DNA of 64,000 bases from Schleiferiaceae bacterium (GCA_029254375.1 JAQWXR010000003.1:1-64000); one strand, 5' to 3'; positions 54,093 to 63,371 are shown, counted from the stretch's first letter. Program-made: numbers and translations. Notes: a model not told the origin generated them from the sequence alone.

Positions 54093-56552
54093 GTGAAATA
54101 CTACATTTTCTTTCTGTTTGCTTTCCTATTTGGGTCCAACACCAGTGCTTTTGCTCAAATGAGCATCCAGGGCCAAGTCGTTGACGGCCAATCCGGAGAG
54201 CCTGTAGTGGCCGCGGTAGTTTCGGCCCTGATTGGTGGCGGCCAAGGACAGCGTCCAACGCCGCAAGTGCTTGGTGTGACGAATACGGAAGGTCAATTCG
54301 AATTTTCCATTCCAGGGACGGCTCGCGGGGTATCCGTAGAGGCTTTTGGTTACAGCCTGAACAGACAACCATGGATTCCAGGAACGACGGATTTGGGTGT
54401 TATTCGTTTGGCTCTAGATGCCAATATTGAATTGGATGAAGCAGATGCAGTAGCCAAAGGGCCCGCTATGCTCAATGGACTTGATCGCAAAGTCTATGAT
54501 GTCGCCGGGGATCTTCAAGTAGCCAGTGGCACCGGGACAGACATCCTGCGTCAAGTGCCCAACGTGACCATGGATATTGATGGTAATGTCGCCCTTCGTG
54601 GAGATGAAAATGTGACTATTCTGATTGATGGTCGCCCTGCTTCGCTCATGGGTTACCAAGGAACCAACGCATTTGACCGTCTTCCCGCGGGCTTGGTCGA
54701 ACGCGTAGAAGTCATTACCAACCCGGGGGCCAAATTTGATGCATCAGGTACCGGCGGCATCATCAATATTGTGACCAAAAAGGGACGCACGATCCCCTTA
54801 AATGGCTCCATTCAGGCGGGAATTGGTACCCGCAACAAATACAATCTTGGTGGAAATGTGTCTATCCCCCTGGGCAACGTTCGCCTGAATGCAAGCATCG
54901 GCGGGGATGATCGACAAATGAGCTCGGGTGGCTATACGTATGGCACCTACCATTACACAGACTCCATCTATAACACCAGCGAAGAATCTACTGGTCTGCG
55001 CCAGAACGTGGGCACAAATGCCCGAATTGGCGTGGATTGGGAAATAGCGAAGAAACATGAAATCGGTTTCTCATTGGGATTCGATCAGGGCAGCGGAGTA
55101 GATTGGGATTCTGCCGTTTTTGTCAACACAGGAAAGGATGGGATTGGGGCAAATGCCATCCAATACACCCGAGAGACCAGTGCTCGCACTAATCAAAATA
55201 TCTCGTTTCGTTATGAACGCAAGTTTTCCGACGAGAATAAAAAATGGACTATTGACCTCAATAACTCCTGGGGGGAAGACCATGATATTGAGGACAGTTA
55301 TTTTACGGTAGACCCCAATTACCCGACGGCCTTTACCTACGGTGCCTACCTCCAACGATTCGATGTTCCAGGGAATTCGTCCCGTGGCAACATTCAAACC
55401 GACGTCGAATGGCCTCTCAATGAAAAAACCCGGGTCGATTTTGGCTGGAGGACCTCCATAAGTAACAATCTGGAAGTTCGAAATGCATCGCAGTTGCTCG
55501 AACCCGTGTCATCGACCTTTATCATGGATACGCTTAGAAGTTTTTTTACGGACATGTCCCAAATCACGCATGCCGGTTATGGAACCTTGGGCTATGTCTT
55601 TTCCCCTAAATGGAAAGGCCAAGTTGGCCTGCGCTACGAAGCCGCCTACATCGACATCGTATTGCGCGATAGTTCCATTCTAAACCGAACTTACCCTGGG
55701 CTGTTCCCGAGCGCTTATCTGACCTACAGCCCAAAACGTGGCCTGGACTTACAAGCCTCTTACTCGATGCGCGTAAACCGACCTGATGGCCGTTGGGGAG
55801 GTAGCCTCAATCCAAACATCGACTACTCTAACCCCAGCGGCTTGCGCAAGGGCAATCCAGATTTGAAGCCAGAATACACTCATTCAGTAGAGATGAGCGC
55901 TGTCCAATTTGGCAAATGGGGATCGGTATCTGGGTCTTTGTATGGTCGTCATACTTTGAACATGATGTCCCGCTATCTAGAAACCTTACCTAGTGGTGTT
56001 CTGATGATGACCTGGCTCAATTTCAACTCTAGGGATAACCTTGGTCTGAGCACCAATGCCATGTTGCGCTTCAACAAATCTATTCAGTTGCAGGCCTCAG
56101 CAGATGCTTTCTATTCGGTCATCAACGGTAGAAATATTGGTTCTAGCCTGATCCAAGGCGGATTTGGCTGGCAAGGCCGGAGTAATTTGATGCTCAACTT
56201 GCCCAAGGAGCAGCAGATTCAAATTACGTTTAATCAATGGGGTGCGGGTCCTACAGGACAAGGCTACCGGCAGGGTATTCAGTTTTGGGATTTGGGCTAT
56301 AAGATTGACCTGATGGATAAACATTGGACCATCTCTGCACGTTTAAGTGATGTGTTTAATCAACGACGTTACCGTTACGATCAATTCACGCCAAGCATCG
56401 ATGTAGAATTTATGCGTCGGCGTGAGAGCCGCATAGGCTTCCTTACCCTCCAATACAATTTCGGCAAGCAAGAAAGAAGCCGCGGGGGTCGTGGGGGACG
56501 CGGGGGCGCCCCAGCAGGTGGAATGGATATGGGTGGAGACCTTGGCTTATAA
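54093..56552 (+). CDS. TonB-dependent receptor-like outer-membrane protein (OMP_b-brl_3 type)
   Basis: The 819-aa protein starts with GTG and has a signal peptide (YYIFFLFAFLFGSNTSAFAQ), a carboxypeptidase-regulatory-like beta domain (SIQGQVVDGQSGEPVVAAVV, about residues 24-105), a plug domain (about 130-225, with LRQVPNVTMDIDGNVALRG and ILIDGRPASLMG) and a long barrel. It ends with a Gly/Arg/Met-rich tail (GGRGGRGG...). Proteins of this group are TonB-linked but often lack a known substrate. It shares a TAATG junction with msrA. Confidence 0.9.
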   Translation: MKYYIFFLFAFLFGSNTSAFAQMSIQGQVVDGQSGEPVVAAVVSALIGGGQGQRPTPQVLGVTNTEGQFEFSIPGTARGVSVEAFGYSLNRQPWIPGTTDLGVIRLALDANIELDEADAVAKGPAMLNGLDRKVYDVAGDLQVASGTGTDILRQVPNVTMDIDGNVALRGDENVTILIDGRPASLMGYQGTNAFDRLPAGLVERVEVITNPGAKFDASGTGGIINIVTKKGRTIPLNGSIQAGIGTRNKYNLGGNVSIPLGNVRLNASIGGDDRQMSSGGYTYGTYHYTDSIYNTSEESTGLRQNVGTNARIGVDWEIAKKHEIGFSLGFDQGSGVDWDSAVFVNTGKDGIGANAIQYTRETSARTNQNISFRYERKFSDENKKWTIDLNNSWGEDHDIEDSYFTVDPNYPTAFTYGAYLQRFDVPGNSSRGNIQTDVEWPLNEKTRVDFGWRTSISNNLEVRNASQLLEPVSSTFIMDTLRSFFTDMSQITHAGYGTLGYVFSPKWKGQVGLRYEAAYIDIVLRDSSILNRTYPGLFPSAYLTYSPKRGLDLQASYSMRVNRPDGRWGGSLNPNIDYSNPSGLRKGNPDLKPEYTHSVEMSAVQFGKWGSVSGSLYGRHTLNMMSRYLETLPSGVLMMTWLNFNSRDNLGLSTNAMLRFNKSIQLQASADAFYSVINGRNIGSSLIQGGFGWQGRSNLMLNLPKEQQIQITFNQWGAGPTGQGYRQGIQFWDLGYKIDLMDKHWTISARLSDVFNQRRYRYDQFTPSIDVEFMRRRESRIGFLTLQYNFGKQERSRGGRGGRGGAPAGGMDMGGDLGL

Positions 56553-57148
56553 TGTCTAGGATGATCCTGATATCCGCCTTTTGCTCCTTGACATTATTTT
56601 CATGCCAGGGAACCTCAAGTCAGTTAACTCCCATGCCTGAGGACTATATATCTTCTATTGATTCAACTATGGAAACAGCCATTTTAGCCAGCGGATGCTT
56701 TTGGGGCACCGAGTACTTTCTCAAGCGAATCGATGGGGTCGTCAGTACCACCGTCGGCTATACAGGCGGTTTTGTCGAAAATCCTACCTATGAGCAAGTA
56801 TGCTCTAAGCGCACAGGTCATTATGAAGCCGCGGAAGTGATTTATGATCCAAGTAAAACGGATTACGAGACTGTTCTTCGAATGTTCTTCGAAACGCATG
56901 ATCCTACCCAAGTCAATGGACAGGGACCAGACATCGGCCCACAGTATCGAAGTGCTGTTTTCTATCTAAACGAAGTTCAAAAAGCGACCGCTGAAAAGCT
57001 CATGGCATTGCTACGAGCAAAAGGCTATATGGTTGCCACAGAATTGCTGCCCGCATCGGTCTTTTATTCTGCAGAAAACTACCACCAAGACTACTATGAC
57101 ATTAAGGGAGGCAGCCCCTATTGCCATGGCTACCGAGCGCTGTTTTAA
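56552..57148 (+). CDS. msrA: Peptide-methionine (S)-S-oxide reductase, exported lipoprotein form
   Basis: The 198-aa protein has an N-terminal lipoprotein-like leader (ILISAFCSLTLFSC) and then MsrA: ASGCFWGTEYFL (catalytic Cys near residue 49), GYTGG, HYEAAEVIYDP, DPTQVNGQGPDIGPQYRS and ENYHQDYY. It repairs methionine-S-sulfoxide in proteins, here outside the cytoplasm. The overlap with the receptor gene suggests co-translation and maybe repair of that Met-containing surface protein, which is inference. Confidence 0.93.
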   Translation: MSRMILISAFCSLTLFSCQGTSSQLTPMPEDYISSIDSTMETAILASGCFWGTEYFLKRIDGVVSTTVGYTGGFVENPTYEQVCSKRTGHYEAAEVIYDPSKTDYETVLRMFFETHDPTQVNGQGPDIGPQYRSAVFYLNEVQKATAEKLMALLRAKGYMVATELLPASVFYSAENYHQDYYDIKGGSPYCHGYRALF

Positions 57149-57224
57149 TCGTTAGAATACTTGTTGAAAACTCCATCTAGCATGGATTCAAACTACATGC
57201 GTTCGAATGTATCTTGAGCACTCG

Positions 57225-58283
57225 ATGCCGAATTTACACTATACTCTTGAGCGCCACATCTTCCACCTTCTTTTTCAAGAAGATAGTGTAGATGTGCCTG
57301 GCTTTGGTCGGCTTGAAGCTCAGCGTTTTGGTGCAGAAATTCAGCTGCAGTCAGGGCTGTTTCTTCCTCCGGCACGCCGTTTGAGTTTTAGCCCGGTGGC
57401 GGGGAAAAGTGAGGTGCTCATCAACCACCTTAGCCGTTTTGAAGGTTTACGCGCTGATGAAGCACGCAGTGCTATTGTCCATGAAGTCAATTCATGGAAC
57501 CGCCAATTGCTTGAAGGAAAGCGCTTGCGTCTAGACGGCCTCGGCTCCTTCTCAAAAACTGGATTGCAATGGGTATTCCAAGCGTCCATTGAAGCAAACT
57601 TTTTACCGGAAGCTTATGGCTTGCCCATATTCCGAGTAACACCCCTTTCTCAGCGTCAAAGCCCCAGTCAACAGATTGCCGCCCCCTTGGCCCTTCCACA
57701 AGTTCGCCAACGCAGAGAACAGTGGTTAGCCCCTCTTCGCACGGCAGCGATGGTTACCGGCGTAATCACCCTTTTAGCTTTAGGTACCACTAAATCCGAT
57801 TTTCGTGATTTCGCCCAAAATGCCTCCTTTCAGCTTCAATGGGACCACCTCACTGAGCAGGTTACATCGTGGTTAGACCGCGGCCCTGCAGTGGTAGCGG
57901 TAAAAGATGAATTCGGCGCTCAAGTCGCACCTGAAATCCCCTTCCTGCAAGAAGAACTGCCCTCAGCCATAGAAAGCAGTATTAACCCAGCAATTGAAAA
58001 CGTTGTCCCTGCTCCAAATGAGCCAAGCAGCCCCGTAGCCAAGCCCAAACCTAGCGTGACCAGCGAATCGTACGCCTTGGTTGTTGGCGCTTTTTCTGAC
58101 ATTCAAAATGCCCGCCGTCTCGTTGCACAATTGAAAGAGGCAGGCTATCCAGCCAAGATGGTTTCGGGCAACGTCGGATTGACCAAAGTGGCCCTTCGTA
58201 CTTATGCCAATCGCGATGCAGCTAATGCAGCAAAAGAAGAGGCTAAGACGGCCTTTCCAGCGGTATGGATTTATAGCGAATGA
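57225..58283 (+). CDS. HU-like (CCDC81-type) domain and SPOR domain protein
   Basis: I start at ATG 57225 (MPNLHYTLERHIFHLLF). The 352-aa protein has two N-terminal HU-like domains of the CCDC81 prokaryotic type (PGFGRLEAQRFGAEI and FEGLRADEARSAIVHEVNSW), one TM helix (about 168-190, MVTGVITLLALG), a Pro/Ser-rich linker and a C-terminal SPOR domain (YALVVGAFSDIQNARRLVAQLKEAGY) that binds denuded peptidoglycan at division sites. This fusion is characteristic of Bacteroidota. It overlaps the thioesterase gene by ATGA. Confidence 0.88.
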   Translation: MPNLHYTLERHIFHLLFQEDSVDVPGFGRLEAQRFGAEIQLQSGLFLPPARRLSFSPVAGKSEVLINHLSRFEGLRADEARSAIVHEVNSWNRQLLEGKRLRLDGLGSFSKTGLQWVFQASIEANFLPEAYGLPIFRVTPLSQRQSPSQQIAAPLALPQVRQRREQWLAPLRTAAMVTGVITLLALGTTKSDFRDFAQNASFQLQWDHLTEQVTSWLDRGPAVVAVKDEFGAQVAPEIPFLQEELPSAIESSINPAIENVVPAPNEPSSPVAKPKPSVTSESYALVVGAFSDIQNARRLVAQLKEAGYPAKMVSGNVGLTKVALRTYANRDAANAAKEEAKTAFPAVWIYSE

Positions 58284-58801
58284 AGCAGAAACCCGCCTCA
58301 GAGTCCCTTTCCGTCATGACGGAAATAGTTCTTCCGAACGACACAAACAATTTGAATAATCTTTTTGGAGGCCAACTATTGAGTTGGATGGATCGTTGCG
58401 CGGCCATTTCGGCCCATCGACATTGCCGTCGGACTGTCGTTACCGCTACCGTGAATCACGTTTCCTTTAAGCAAGCCATTCCTCAAGGAGCCATTGTCAC
58501 GATGGAGGCCAAGATTAGCCGCTCCTTCACTTCGTCTATGGAGATTTTTGTGGACGTCTTTACTGAAGACCAACGTGGAACCGGGGAACGCACAAAATGC
58601 AATGAGGCGATTTACACCTTTGTCGCTGTAGATCAATTAGGAAATCCAATTGAGGTTCCTTCTGTGCTTGCGATAAGTGACCTCGAAAAAACCCGATTCG
58701 ATGGAGCCCTTCGTCGACGCCAATTGGCTTTAATTCTTTCAGGAAAGATGAAACCCGAAGATGCCACGGAGTTGAAGGCCCTTTTCTTTCCTCCAGCCTA
58801 A
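58280..58801 (+). CDS. Acyl-CoA thioesterase, hotdog fold
   Basis: The 173-aa protein has NDTNNLNNLFGGQLLSWMD, the conserved opening of YciA/BFIT-type acyl-CoA thioesterases, followed by the central strand VVTATVNHVSFKQAIPQGA and YTFVAVDQLGNP. It hydrolyses acyl-CoA in the cytoplasm. It overlaps the HU/SPOR gene by 4 nt and ends 3 nt from the convergent membrane-protein gene, with no terminator between. Confidence 0.92.
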   Translation: MKQKPASESLSVMTEIVLPNDTNNLNNLFGGQLLSWMDRCAAISAHRHCRRTVVTATVNHVSFKQAIPQGAIVTMEAKISRSFTSSMEIFVDVFTEDQRGTGERTKCNEAIYTFVAVDQLGNPIEVPSVLAISDLEKTRFDGALRRRQLALILSGKMKPEDATELKALFFPPA

Positions 58802-58804
58802 GGG

Positions 58805-59725
58805 CTATTGGCCTCCCCAGAAGGAGCTAGAAAATGCCGCAGCCAGAAGGCTGATATCTAACAGACGGATCATCCAACTTTTTTTCATGTAGGACTGTAG
58901 GTTCACCATATGAGGTGCTGCAAATACCACTAGAATTGCCGCCGCATTAGATTCTGGCCCCTGCCAGGTATATAATGAGAGCGCCCAAAGAATTCCAATC
59001 CAACTCAGCATTAAGCCTCTACGCTTGGCCTTTTTAGCACTCGTTTGAGCCCGAAAAGTCTCTCCCAAGGCAAGCACGAGCCAAATCCCAATTACCCACC
59101 ATCCCAGCGAGGGCCATTCGTTCACGCCCCAAAATGAATTTAAAGGGACGAAATAGGAGCCTATACTTTGGTTCGTTAGCCCCAAAATGAGGAAGAATAT
59201 GGTTACGCCAATGGCCCATGCCGCCACAATCTGACCATAAATCTTCGCTGATTGTCGTGGATTCTCATTTCGAAGGGCCCACAACGCGGGAAATACTGCG
59301 GACCACCATGCGAGTGAGAAGAGTCCAAGCGACGCAGAATAAAGTCCCAAGTTAGTTCTAGCAATGAGGCCGTTTTTGCGCTCATCTCCTAATTCATAGG
59401 CCATCGCCAACCACACCGAAACGATGACACTCGTCCCAACCGACCCCAATGAGATGCCGTTTGGATGGGTGGCCATAAGCAAGACAAACCAATACCAGCC
59501 TAACACGTAATTCCTACTGAGATAGCCACTTCGGTAGACCAAAACTACGTTGATAAACCAAGCAGCTAGACCAGTGCAGGCAGGAACCAGCCAGCGTGAA
59601 ACCTGATTAATTTCGGACGCCGCGAAAAAGAAATTAAACACCGCAGTGAGTCCTGCCGTTCCCGCAAAGAGAACCACCGCAATGCCCGGGTGAGGATTTC
59701 TGAAAATATGACTTGCTTGGCGCAC
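58805..59725 (-). CDS. Polytopic membrane protein, probably DUF6427 family
   Basis: The 306-aa protein starts with GTG (MRQASHIFRNPHPGIAVV) and has about nine TM helices with little charged sequence between them. No transport or enzyme motif is visible. In Flavobacteriia a DUF6427 gene sits beside a DUF6341 gene and near purD or upp, as here, so family membership is suggested mainly by context and general look. Function unknown. Confidence 0.7.
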   Translation of the reverse strand: MRQASHIFRNPHPGIAVVLFAGTAGLTAVFNFFFAASEINQVSRWLVPACTGLAAWFINVVLVYRSGYLSRNYVLGWYWFVLLMATHPNGISLGSVGTSVIVSVWLAMAYELGDERKNGLIARTNLGLYSASLGLFSLAWWSAVFPALWALRNENPRQSAKIYGQIVAAWAIGVTIFFLILGLTNQSIGSYFVPLNSFWGVNEWPSLGWWVIGIWLVLALGETFRAQTSAKKAKRRGLMLSWIGILWALSLYTWQGPESNAAAILVVFAAPHMVNLQSYMKKSWMIRLLDISLLAAAFSSSFWGGQ

Positions 59726-59734
59726 GCTATAGTG

Positions 59735-59742
59735 TAAATTTG
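59735..59742 (+). promoter_or_regulatory. -7 box TAAATTTG for the small membrane protein
   Basis: Perfect TAnnTTTG match 21 nt before ATG 59764, in the divergent gap with the DUF6427-like gene. Confidence 0.55.
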
Positions 59743-59763
59743 CTCAAAATTAATTGGACTCTT

Positions 59764-59934
59764 ATGCCCCTCCGTTCGTTTTTTGAAGGCCTTGGTGATT
59801 TTCTTGAGTGGACCTTCCAACTTCTTCCCTTTATAGGCAATGCAGCCAACTACGTATTCATGGCAACTATTGCTGGATTAGGGATTTACTGGATTATCCA
59901 AATGCGCAAGCACCAGAAAACGGGCGAAAATTAA
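59764..59934 (+). CDS. Small single-pass membrane protein, DUF6341-like
   Basis: Start is ATG 59764 (MPLRSFFEGLGDFLEW), 21 nt after a TAnnTTTG box. The 56-aa protein has an amphipathic N-terminus, one TM helix (YVFMATIAGLGIYWIIQM) and a short charged tail. The pattern and divergence from a DUF6427-like gene fit the DUF6341 small proteins of Flavobacteriia. A terminator follows. Function unknown. Confidence 0.7.
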   Translation: MPLRSFFEGLGDFLEWTFQLLPFIGNAANYVFMATIAGLGIYWIIQMRKHQKTGEN

Positions 59935-59959
59935 TCGTCTCCATTCGATCAATGGTCTA

Positions 59960-59988
59960 AAGCCGCCTTCTTACAGGCGGCTTTTTTA
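59960..59988 (+). terminator. Rho-independent terminator between the small membrane protein and purD
   Basis: AAGCCGCCT-TCTTAC-AGGCGGCTT, a perfect 9-bp stem, followed by TTTTTA. Confidence 0.9.
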
Positions 59989-60005
59989 TTACCCTGCAGC
60001 GGTCT

Positions 60006-61289
60006 TTATTGCAATCCAAGATCTACCCCAATGTCATTTCGACGGTAGGCTCCATCAAATTGGATTTGATCCAATCGCTCATAGGCTTTGGCTAAGGCCT
60101 CACTTGGATCCGCGGCCATTCCTGTAGCGCAAAGGACACGGCCCCCATGACTGAGAATCTGCCCTTGTTCCTCCTTCGTTCCCGCTTGAAAAATCAAGAC
60201 CCCTTCCACTTCGTTGTCTAGCCCGCTAATTGGTTTTCCTTTTTCATACGCTTCAGGATAGCCCCCGGAGACTTGCATCACGGCACAGGCGGACATCGCC
60301 GACTGGGCCATTGGGCGAGTGAGCAATTTCTTCGAAGCGGCATCGATAAATAAAGGGATGAGATCTTCATCCACTCTCGGTATCACTACTTCCGTTTCTG
60401 GATCCCCCATGCGGCAATTGTATTCAATCACTTTTATCCCTTTGGCGGTGTGAATCAAGCCGAAGAAAATAAAGCCAACATAGTCTAATTTTTCATGCGC
60501 CAATCCACGAATGGTAGGGACAATGATTTTGGATAATACCTCCTTTTTTACCGCAGCATTCATAAAGGGGACAGGGGAAACTGCCCCCATGCCTCCGGTA
60601 TTAAGCCCTTGATCTCCTTCTCCAATGCGTTTGTAATCCTTCGCTTCAGGCATGAGCATAAAGTCCTTCCCATCCGTCAATACAAAGACGGAGAACTCAA
60701 TGCCCTCGAGAAACTCCTCTACAACGACACGGGATGACGCCGCGCCAAATTTGGCTTGCCCTAGCATCGCGTCCATTTCATGCAAAGCATCCGCCAGATT
60801 GTCCAAAATCAACACCCCCTTGCCTGCCGCCAATCCATCGGCTTTGAGAACATAGGGGCCGTCAATGGTGCTGAGGTAGTCCTTCCCCTCGTCTAGTTGG
60901 TCGGCTGTAAACGTTCGATGGGCTGCCGTAGGAATGCCATGGCGGCGCATAAATTCTTTCGAGAAATCTTTTGACCCTTCTAGCTGGGCTGCTTCTTTCT
61001 TGGGGCCAATCACATGGATGTGTGATAGTTCCGGGCTTTCTGAAAAATAGTCCGCCAAGCCATCCACTAGCGGATCCTCTGGGCCGATCACCACCATATG
61101 GATGTTCTCCGCGGTGCAAAAATGTGCTAGGGCATGGCGGTCTTTCCAATCTACTGAAACACAGTTCCCATAGGCCTTCATTCCTGGATTTCCTGGAGCG
61201 ATAAATAGGCTTTCCACCATGGGCGATTGAGCCATTTTCCATGCTAGAGCAGATTCACGGCCACCAGAGCCAAGGAGTAATACATTCAT
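60006..61289 (-). CDS. purD: Phosphoribosylamine-glycine ligase
   Basis: Start is ATG 61289 (MNVLLLGSGGRESALAWKM), the conserved PurD opening. The 427-aa ATP-grasp enzyme makes glycinamide ribonucleotide in purine synthesis. It has VIGPEDPLVDGL, LKADGLAAGKGVLI, FLEGIEFSVFVLTDG, NTGGMGAVSP and EYNCRMGDPETEVV. A minus-strand TACTTTTG box lies 18 nt upstream. Divergent from the symporter gene. Confidence 0.97.
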   Translation of the reverse strand: MNVLLLGSGGRESALAWKMAQSPMVESLFIAPGNPGMKAYGNCVSVDWKDRHALAHFCTAENIHMVVIGPEDPLVDGLADYFSESPELSHIHVIGPKKEAAQLEGSKDFSKEFMRRHGIPTAAHRTFTADQLDEGKDYLSTIDGPYVLKADGLAAGKGVLILDNLADALHEMDAMLGQAKFGAASSRVVVEEFLEGIEFSVFVLTDGKDFMLMPEAKDYKRIGEGDQGLNTGGMGAVSPVPFMNAAVKKEVLSKIIVPTIRGLAHEKLDYVGFIFFGLIHTAKGIKVIEYNCRMGDPETEVVIPRVDEDLIPLFIDAASKKLLTRPMAQSAMSACAVMQVSGGYPEAYEKGKPISGLDNEVEGVLIFQAGTKEEQGQILSHGGRVLCATGMAADPSEALAKAYERLDQIQFDGAYRRNDIGVDLGLQ

Positions 61290-61307
61290 TTTCGTAGGAT
61301 TTGATGC

Positions 61308-61315
61308 CAAAAGTA
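61308..61315 (-). promoter_or_regulatory. -7 box TACTTTTG for purD
   Basis: Perfect TAnnTTTG match on the minus strand, 18 nt before ATG 61289. Confidence 0.55.
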
Positions 61316-61407
61316 CAACCCTGTAATTGCTTGATCCGGTTGTAAACGATTATAAACGTTTAAATCAAATCCCCTTGGCCTCTTGGCCTTGCATCGAAAG
61401 CCCTTCG

Positions 61408-61415
61408 TACCTTCT
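61408..61415 (+). promoter_or_regulatory. -7-like box TACCTTCT, 4 nt before the symporter
   Basis: Close to TAnnTTYG, with spacer CCCC and then ATG 61420, the same 4-nt arrangement seen at purQ and the SDR gene. Confidence 0.4.
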
Positions 61416-61419
61416 CCCC

Positions 61420-63333
61420 ATGGAATCCATACACCTAAGTACCCTGGATATAAGCATCATTGTATCGGCATTAGCCGGGATAATCGCTCTTGGCCTTTGG
61501 GCAGGCCGTTCAACCGAAAAATCTTTGGAAGGCTACTTCCTTGGCGGTCGAAACTTGCCTTGGGCATTAGCAGGGCTTTCCATGGTGGCAACCACATTCG
61601 CGGCGGACACCCCGCTTGCTGTAACAGAGATTGTCGCAATGGACGGGATAAGCGGAAACTGGCTTTGGTGGAATTTGCTTGCGGGCGGCATGCTCACGGC
61701 GGTGGTCTTTGCGCCATTGTGGCGCCGCGCCGGTGTTGTCACCGAAGCCGAACTCATCGAGCTACGTTACCATGGAAAACCTGCTTTATGGCTTCGGGTT
61801 TTTCGTGCACTTTACTTGGGTCTTTTCATTAATCTCTTAATCCTAGGCTGGGTGCATGTTGCCATGACCTCTGTCCTCGAAGGACTCTTTGGGCTGCCTC
61901 CATCCACCGCCTTTTGGCTCACCACCGGCTTGACTGTTTTGGTTGCTATGTACGCGGCCAGCAGCGGCCTTTTTGGTGTTGTATTGACCGATGCGGTCCA
62001 GTTTGTGCTTGCTATGGCGGGTTCAATCGCTCTGGCGGTATTCGTCATTCAATCTCCCGAAGTAGGCGGCTTAGAAGGCTTACAGGCTGCTTTACCCGCT
62101 TCCAGTTTGGACTTTTTTCCGCGTATTGACTCTACTGGCAGCGGCACTGGCTTGGCGATCGGTGTAGGGGCCTTCTTTGCCTATTTCGGGATGATGTGGT
62201 GGAGTGCTTGGTACCCGGGTGCAGAGCCTGGCGGTGGCGGCTATATAGCCCAGCGTGTCATGAGTACAAAAGATGAATCCCATGCCGTGGGTGCGACGCT
62301 CTTTTTCAATTTTGCCCATTATGCCCTGCGCCCTTGGCCCTGGATATTAGTTGGACTGGCAGCGATTACCCTGTTTCAGCTACCCAATCAGGTGCCTGTC
62401 GAGTTGCAGTCCGCATTGTCGGAAGTTCAAGCCATGGAGGGATATCAGCCCAAATGGCTCGTGGGAGAGGCCGCACCGAAGGATCTTCCCTCGGCCACAA
62501 AAGTACTCGTCGTTCGCGAAGGTTTGCGTCAGGCTGCCCAGGATAGCCCTGCCCTTGCGGAGGCCCTCAAATATCACATAGACCCTCGATTCGGCTATAT
62601 TTTTGCCATGAAGCACTACCTCCCCGCTGGATGGATGGGCCTGATGCTCGTGGCCTTCTTTAGTGCCTACATGAGTACGATTTCTACTCAGCTTAATTGG
62701 GGCGCTTCCTATCTCATGAATGACGTTTGGTTGCGCTTGGCAAAGGATACGCCTTCCGGCCGGATCATTGTTCGAAGAAGCTTTGGTTTGGTTCTGGTAC
62801 TGGCTGCCATAAGCTTGATCGTATCGACCCAAATTCACAGTATCAAAAGCGTCTGGCTCTTTATCATGGAATGTGGGGCAGGCCTTGGACTTGTGCTGAT
62901 CCTCCGGTGGTTTTGGGGGCGCATCAATGCCTATGTCGAGATTACCGCCACCTTAGCCCCTTTTCTTGGCTACACTTTGGCGCGAAGTGAATGGCTGTCC
63001 GAAAATCTGAGCACCTTCCCAAATTCGTTCTTTTTTACCGTCGGCTTTACCACTTTGGCTTGGCTGACCGTCCTTTTTCTCACCAAACCTTCCGAGGCTT
63101 GGCCCGGATTTAAGGAGCGTATTTATGCCAAAGGATTGACCTCCCTTCGCGTACTTCTTGCTAGATGGATACTCGCCGTGGTAGCCGCATATAGCCTCTT
63201 ATTTTCTCTCGGTAGTTTCTTGTTGCACGCGAGTACTGAATGGCTTTGGTACGGGCTTTCCTTCCTAATTTCAGGGCTTCTACTCTTGCTTAGCTTCCGA
63301 ATTAAGACGCTTTCACGGATGTTGAAGGGTTGA
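61420..63333 (+). CDS. Sodium:solute symporter family protein
   Basis: I start at ATG 61420 (MESIHLSTLDISIIVSAL). The 637-aa membrane protein has the SSS fold with about 13-14 TM helices, including GYFLGGRNLPWALAGLSMVA near the start and FSAYMSTISTQLNWGASYL (the sodium-site helix region) about two thirds in. An extra soluble insert of roughly 80 residues (about 345-425) precedes that helix and is typical of the longer Bacteroidota members. Solute unknown. The stop codon lies inside a TTGAAGGG repeat array. Confidence 0.9.
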   Translation: MESIHLSTLDISIIVSALAGIIALGLWAGRSTEKSLEGYFLGGRNLPWALAGLSMVATTFAADTPLAVTEIVAMDGISGNWLWWNLLAGGMLTAVVFAPLWRRAGVVTEAELIELRYHGKPALWLRVFRALYLGLFINLLILGWVHVAMTSVLEGLFGLPPSTAFWLTTGLTVLVAMYAASSGLFGVVLTDAVQFVLAMAGSIALAVFVIQSPEVGGLEGLQAALPASSLDFFPRIDSTGSGTGLAIGVGAFFAYFGMMWWSAWYPGAEPGGGGYIAQRVMSTKDESHAVGATLFFNFAHYALRPWPWILVGLAAITLFQLPNQVPVELQSALSEVQAMEGYQPKWLVGEAAPKDLPSATKVLVVREGLRQAAQDSPALAEALKYHIDPRFGYIFAMKHYLPAGWMGLMLVAFFSAYMSTISTQLNWGASYLMNDVWLRLAKDTPSGRIIVRRSFGLVLVLAAISLIVSTQIHSIKSVWLFIMECGAGLGLVLILRWFWGRINAYVEITATLAPFLGYTLARSEWLSENLSTFPNSFFFTVGFTTLAWLTVLFLTKPSEAWPGFKERIYAKGLTSLRVLLARWILAVVAAYSLLFSLGSFLLHASTEWLWYGLSFLISGLLLLLSFRIKTLSRMLKG

Positions 63334-63345
63334 AGGGTTGAAGGG
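63322..63345. repeat. Tandem 8-bp repeat TTGAAGGG x3
   Basis: Three perfect copies spanning the last codons and stop of the symporter gene. Same unit family (YYGAAGGG) as the array at 33611-33642. Copy-number changes would alter little of the protein, because the stop is formed within the first two copies. Confidence 0.8.
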
Positions 63346-63356
63346 TATGAGATTTG

Positions 63357-63371
63357 AACCAAAGCTTGGTT
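63357..63371 (+). terminator. Weak hairpin after the symporter gene
   Basis: AACCAA-AGC-TTGGTT forms a 6-bp stem; the T-rich stretch behind it is broken, so it is at best a weak terminator. Confidence 0.35.
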
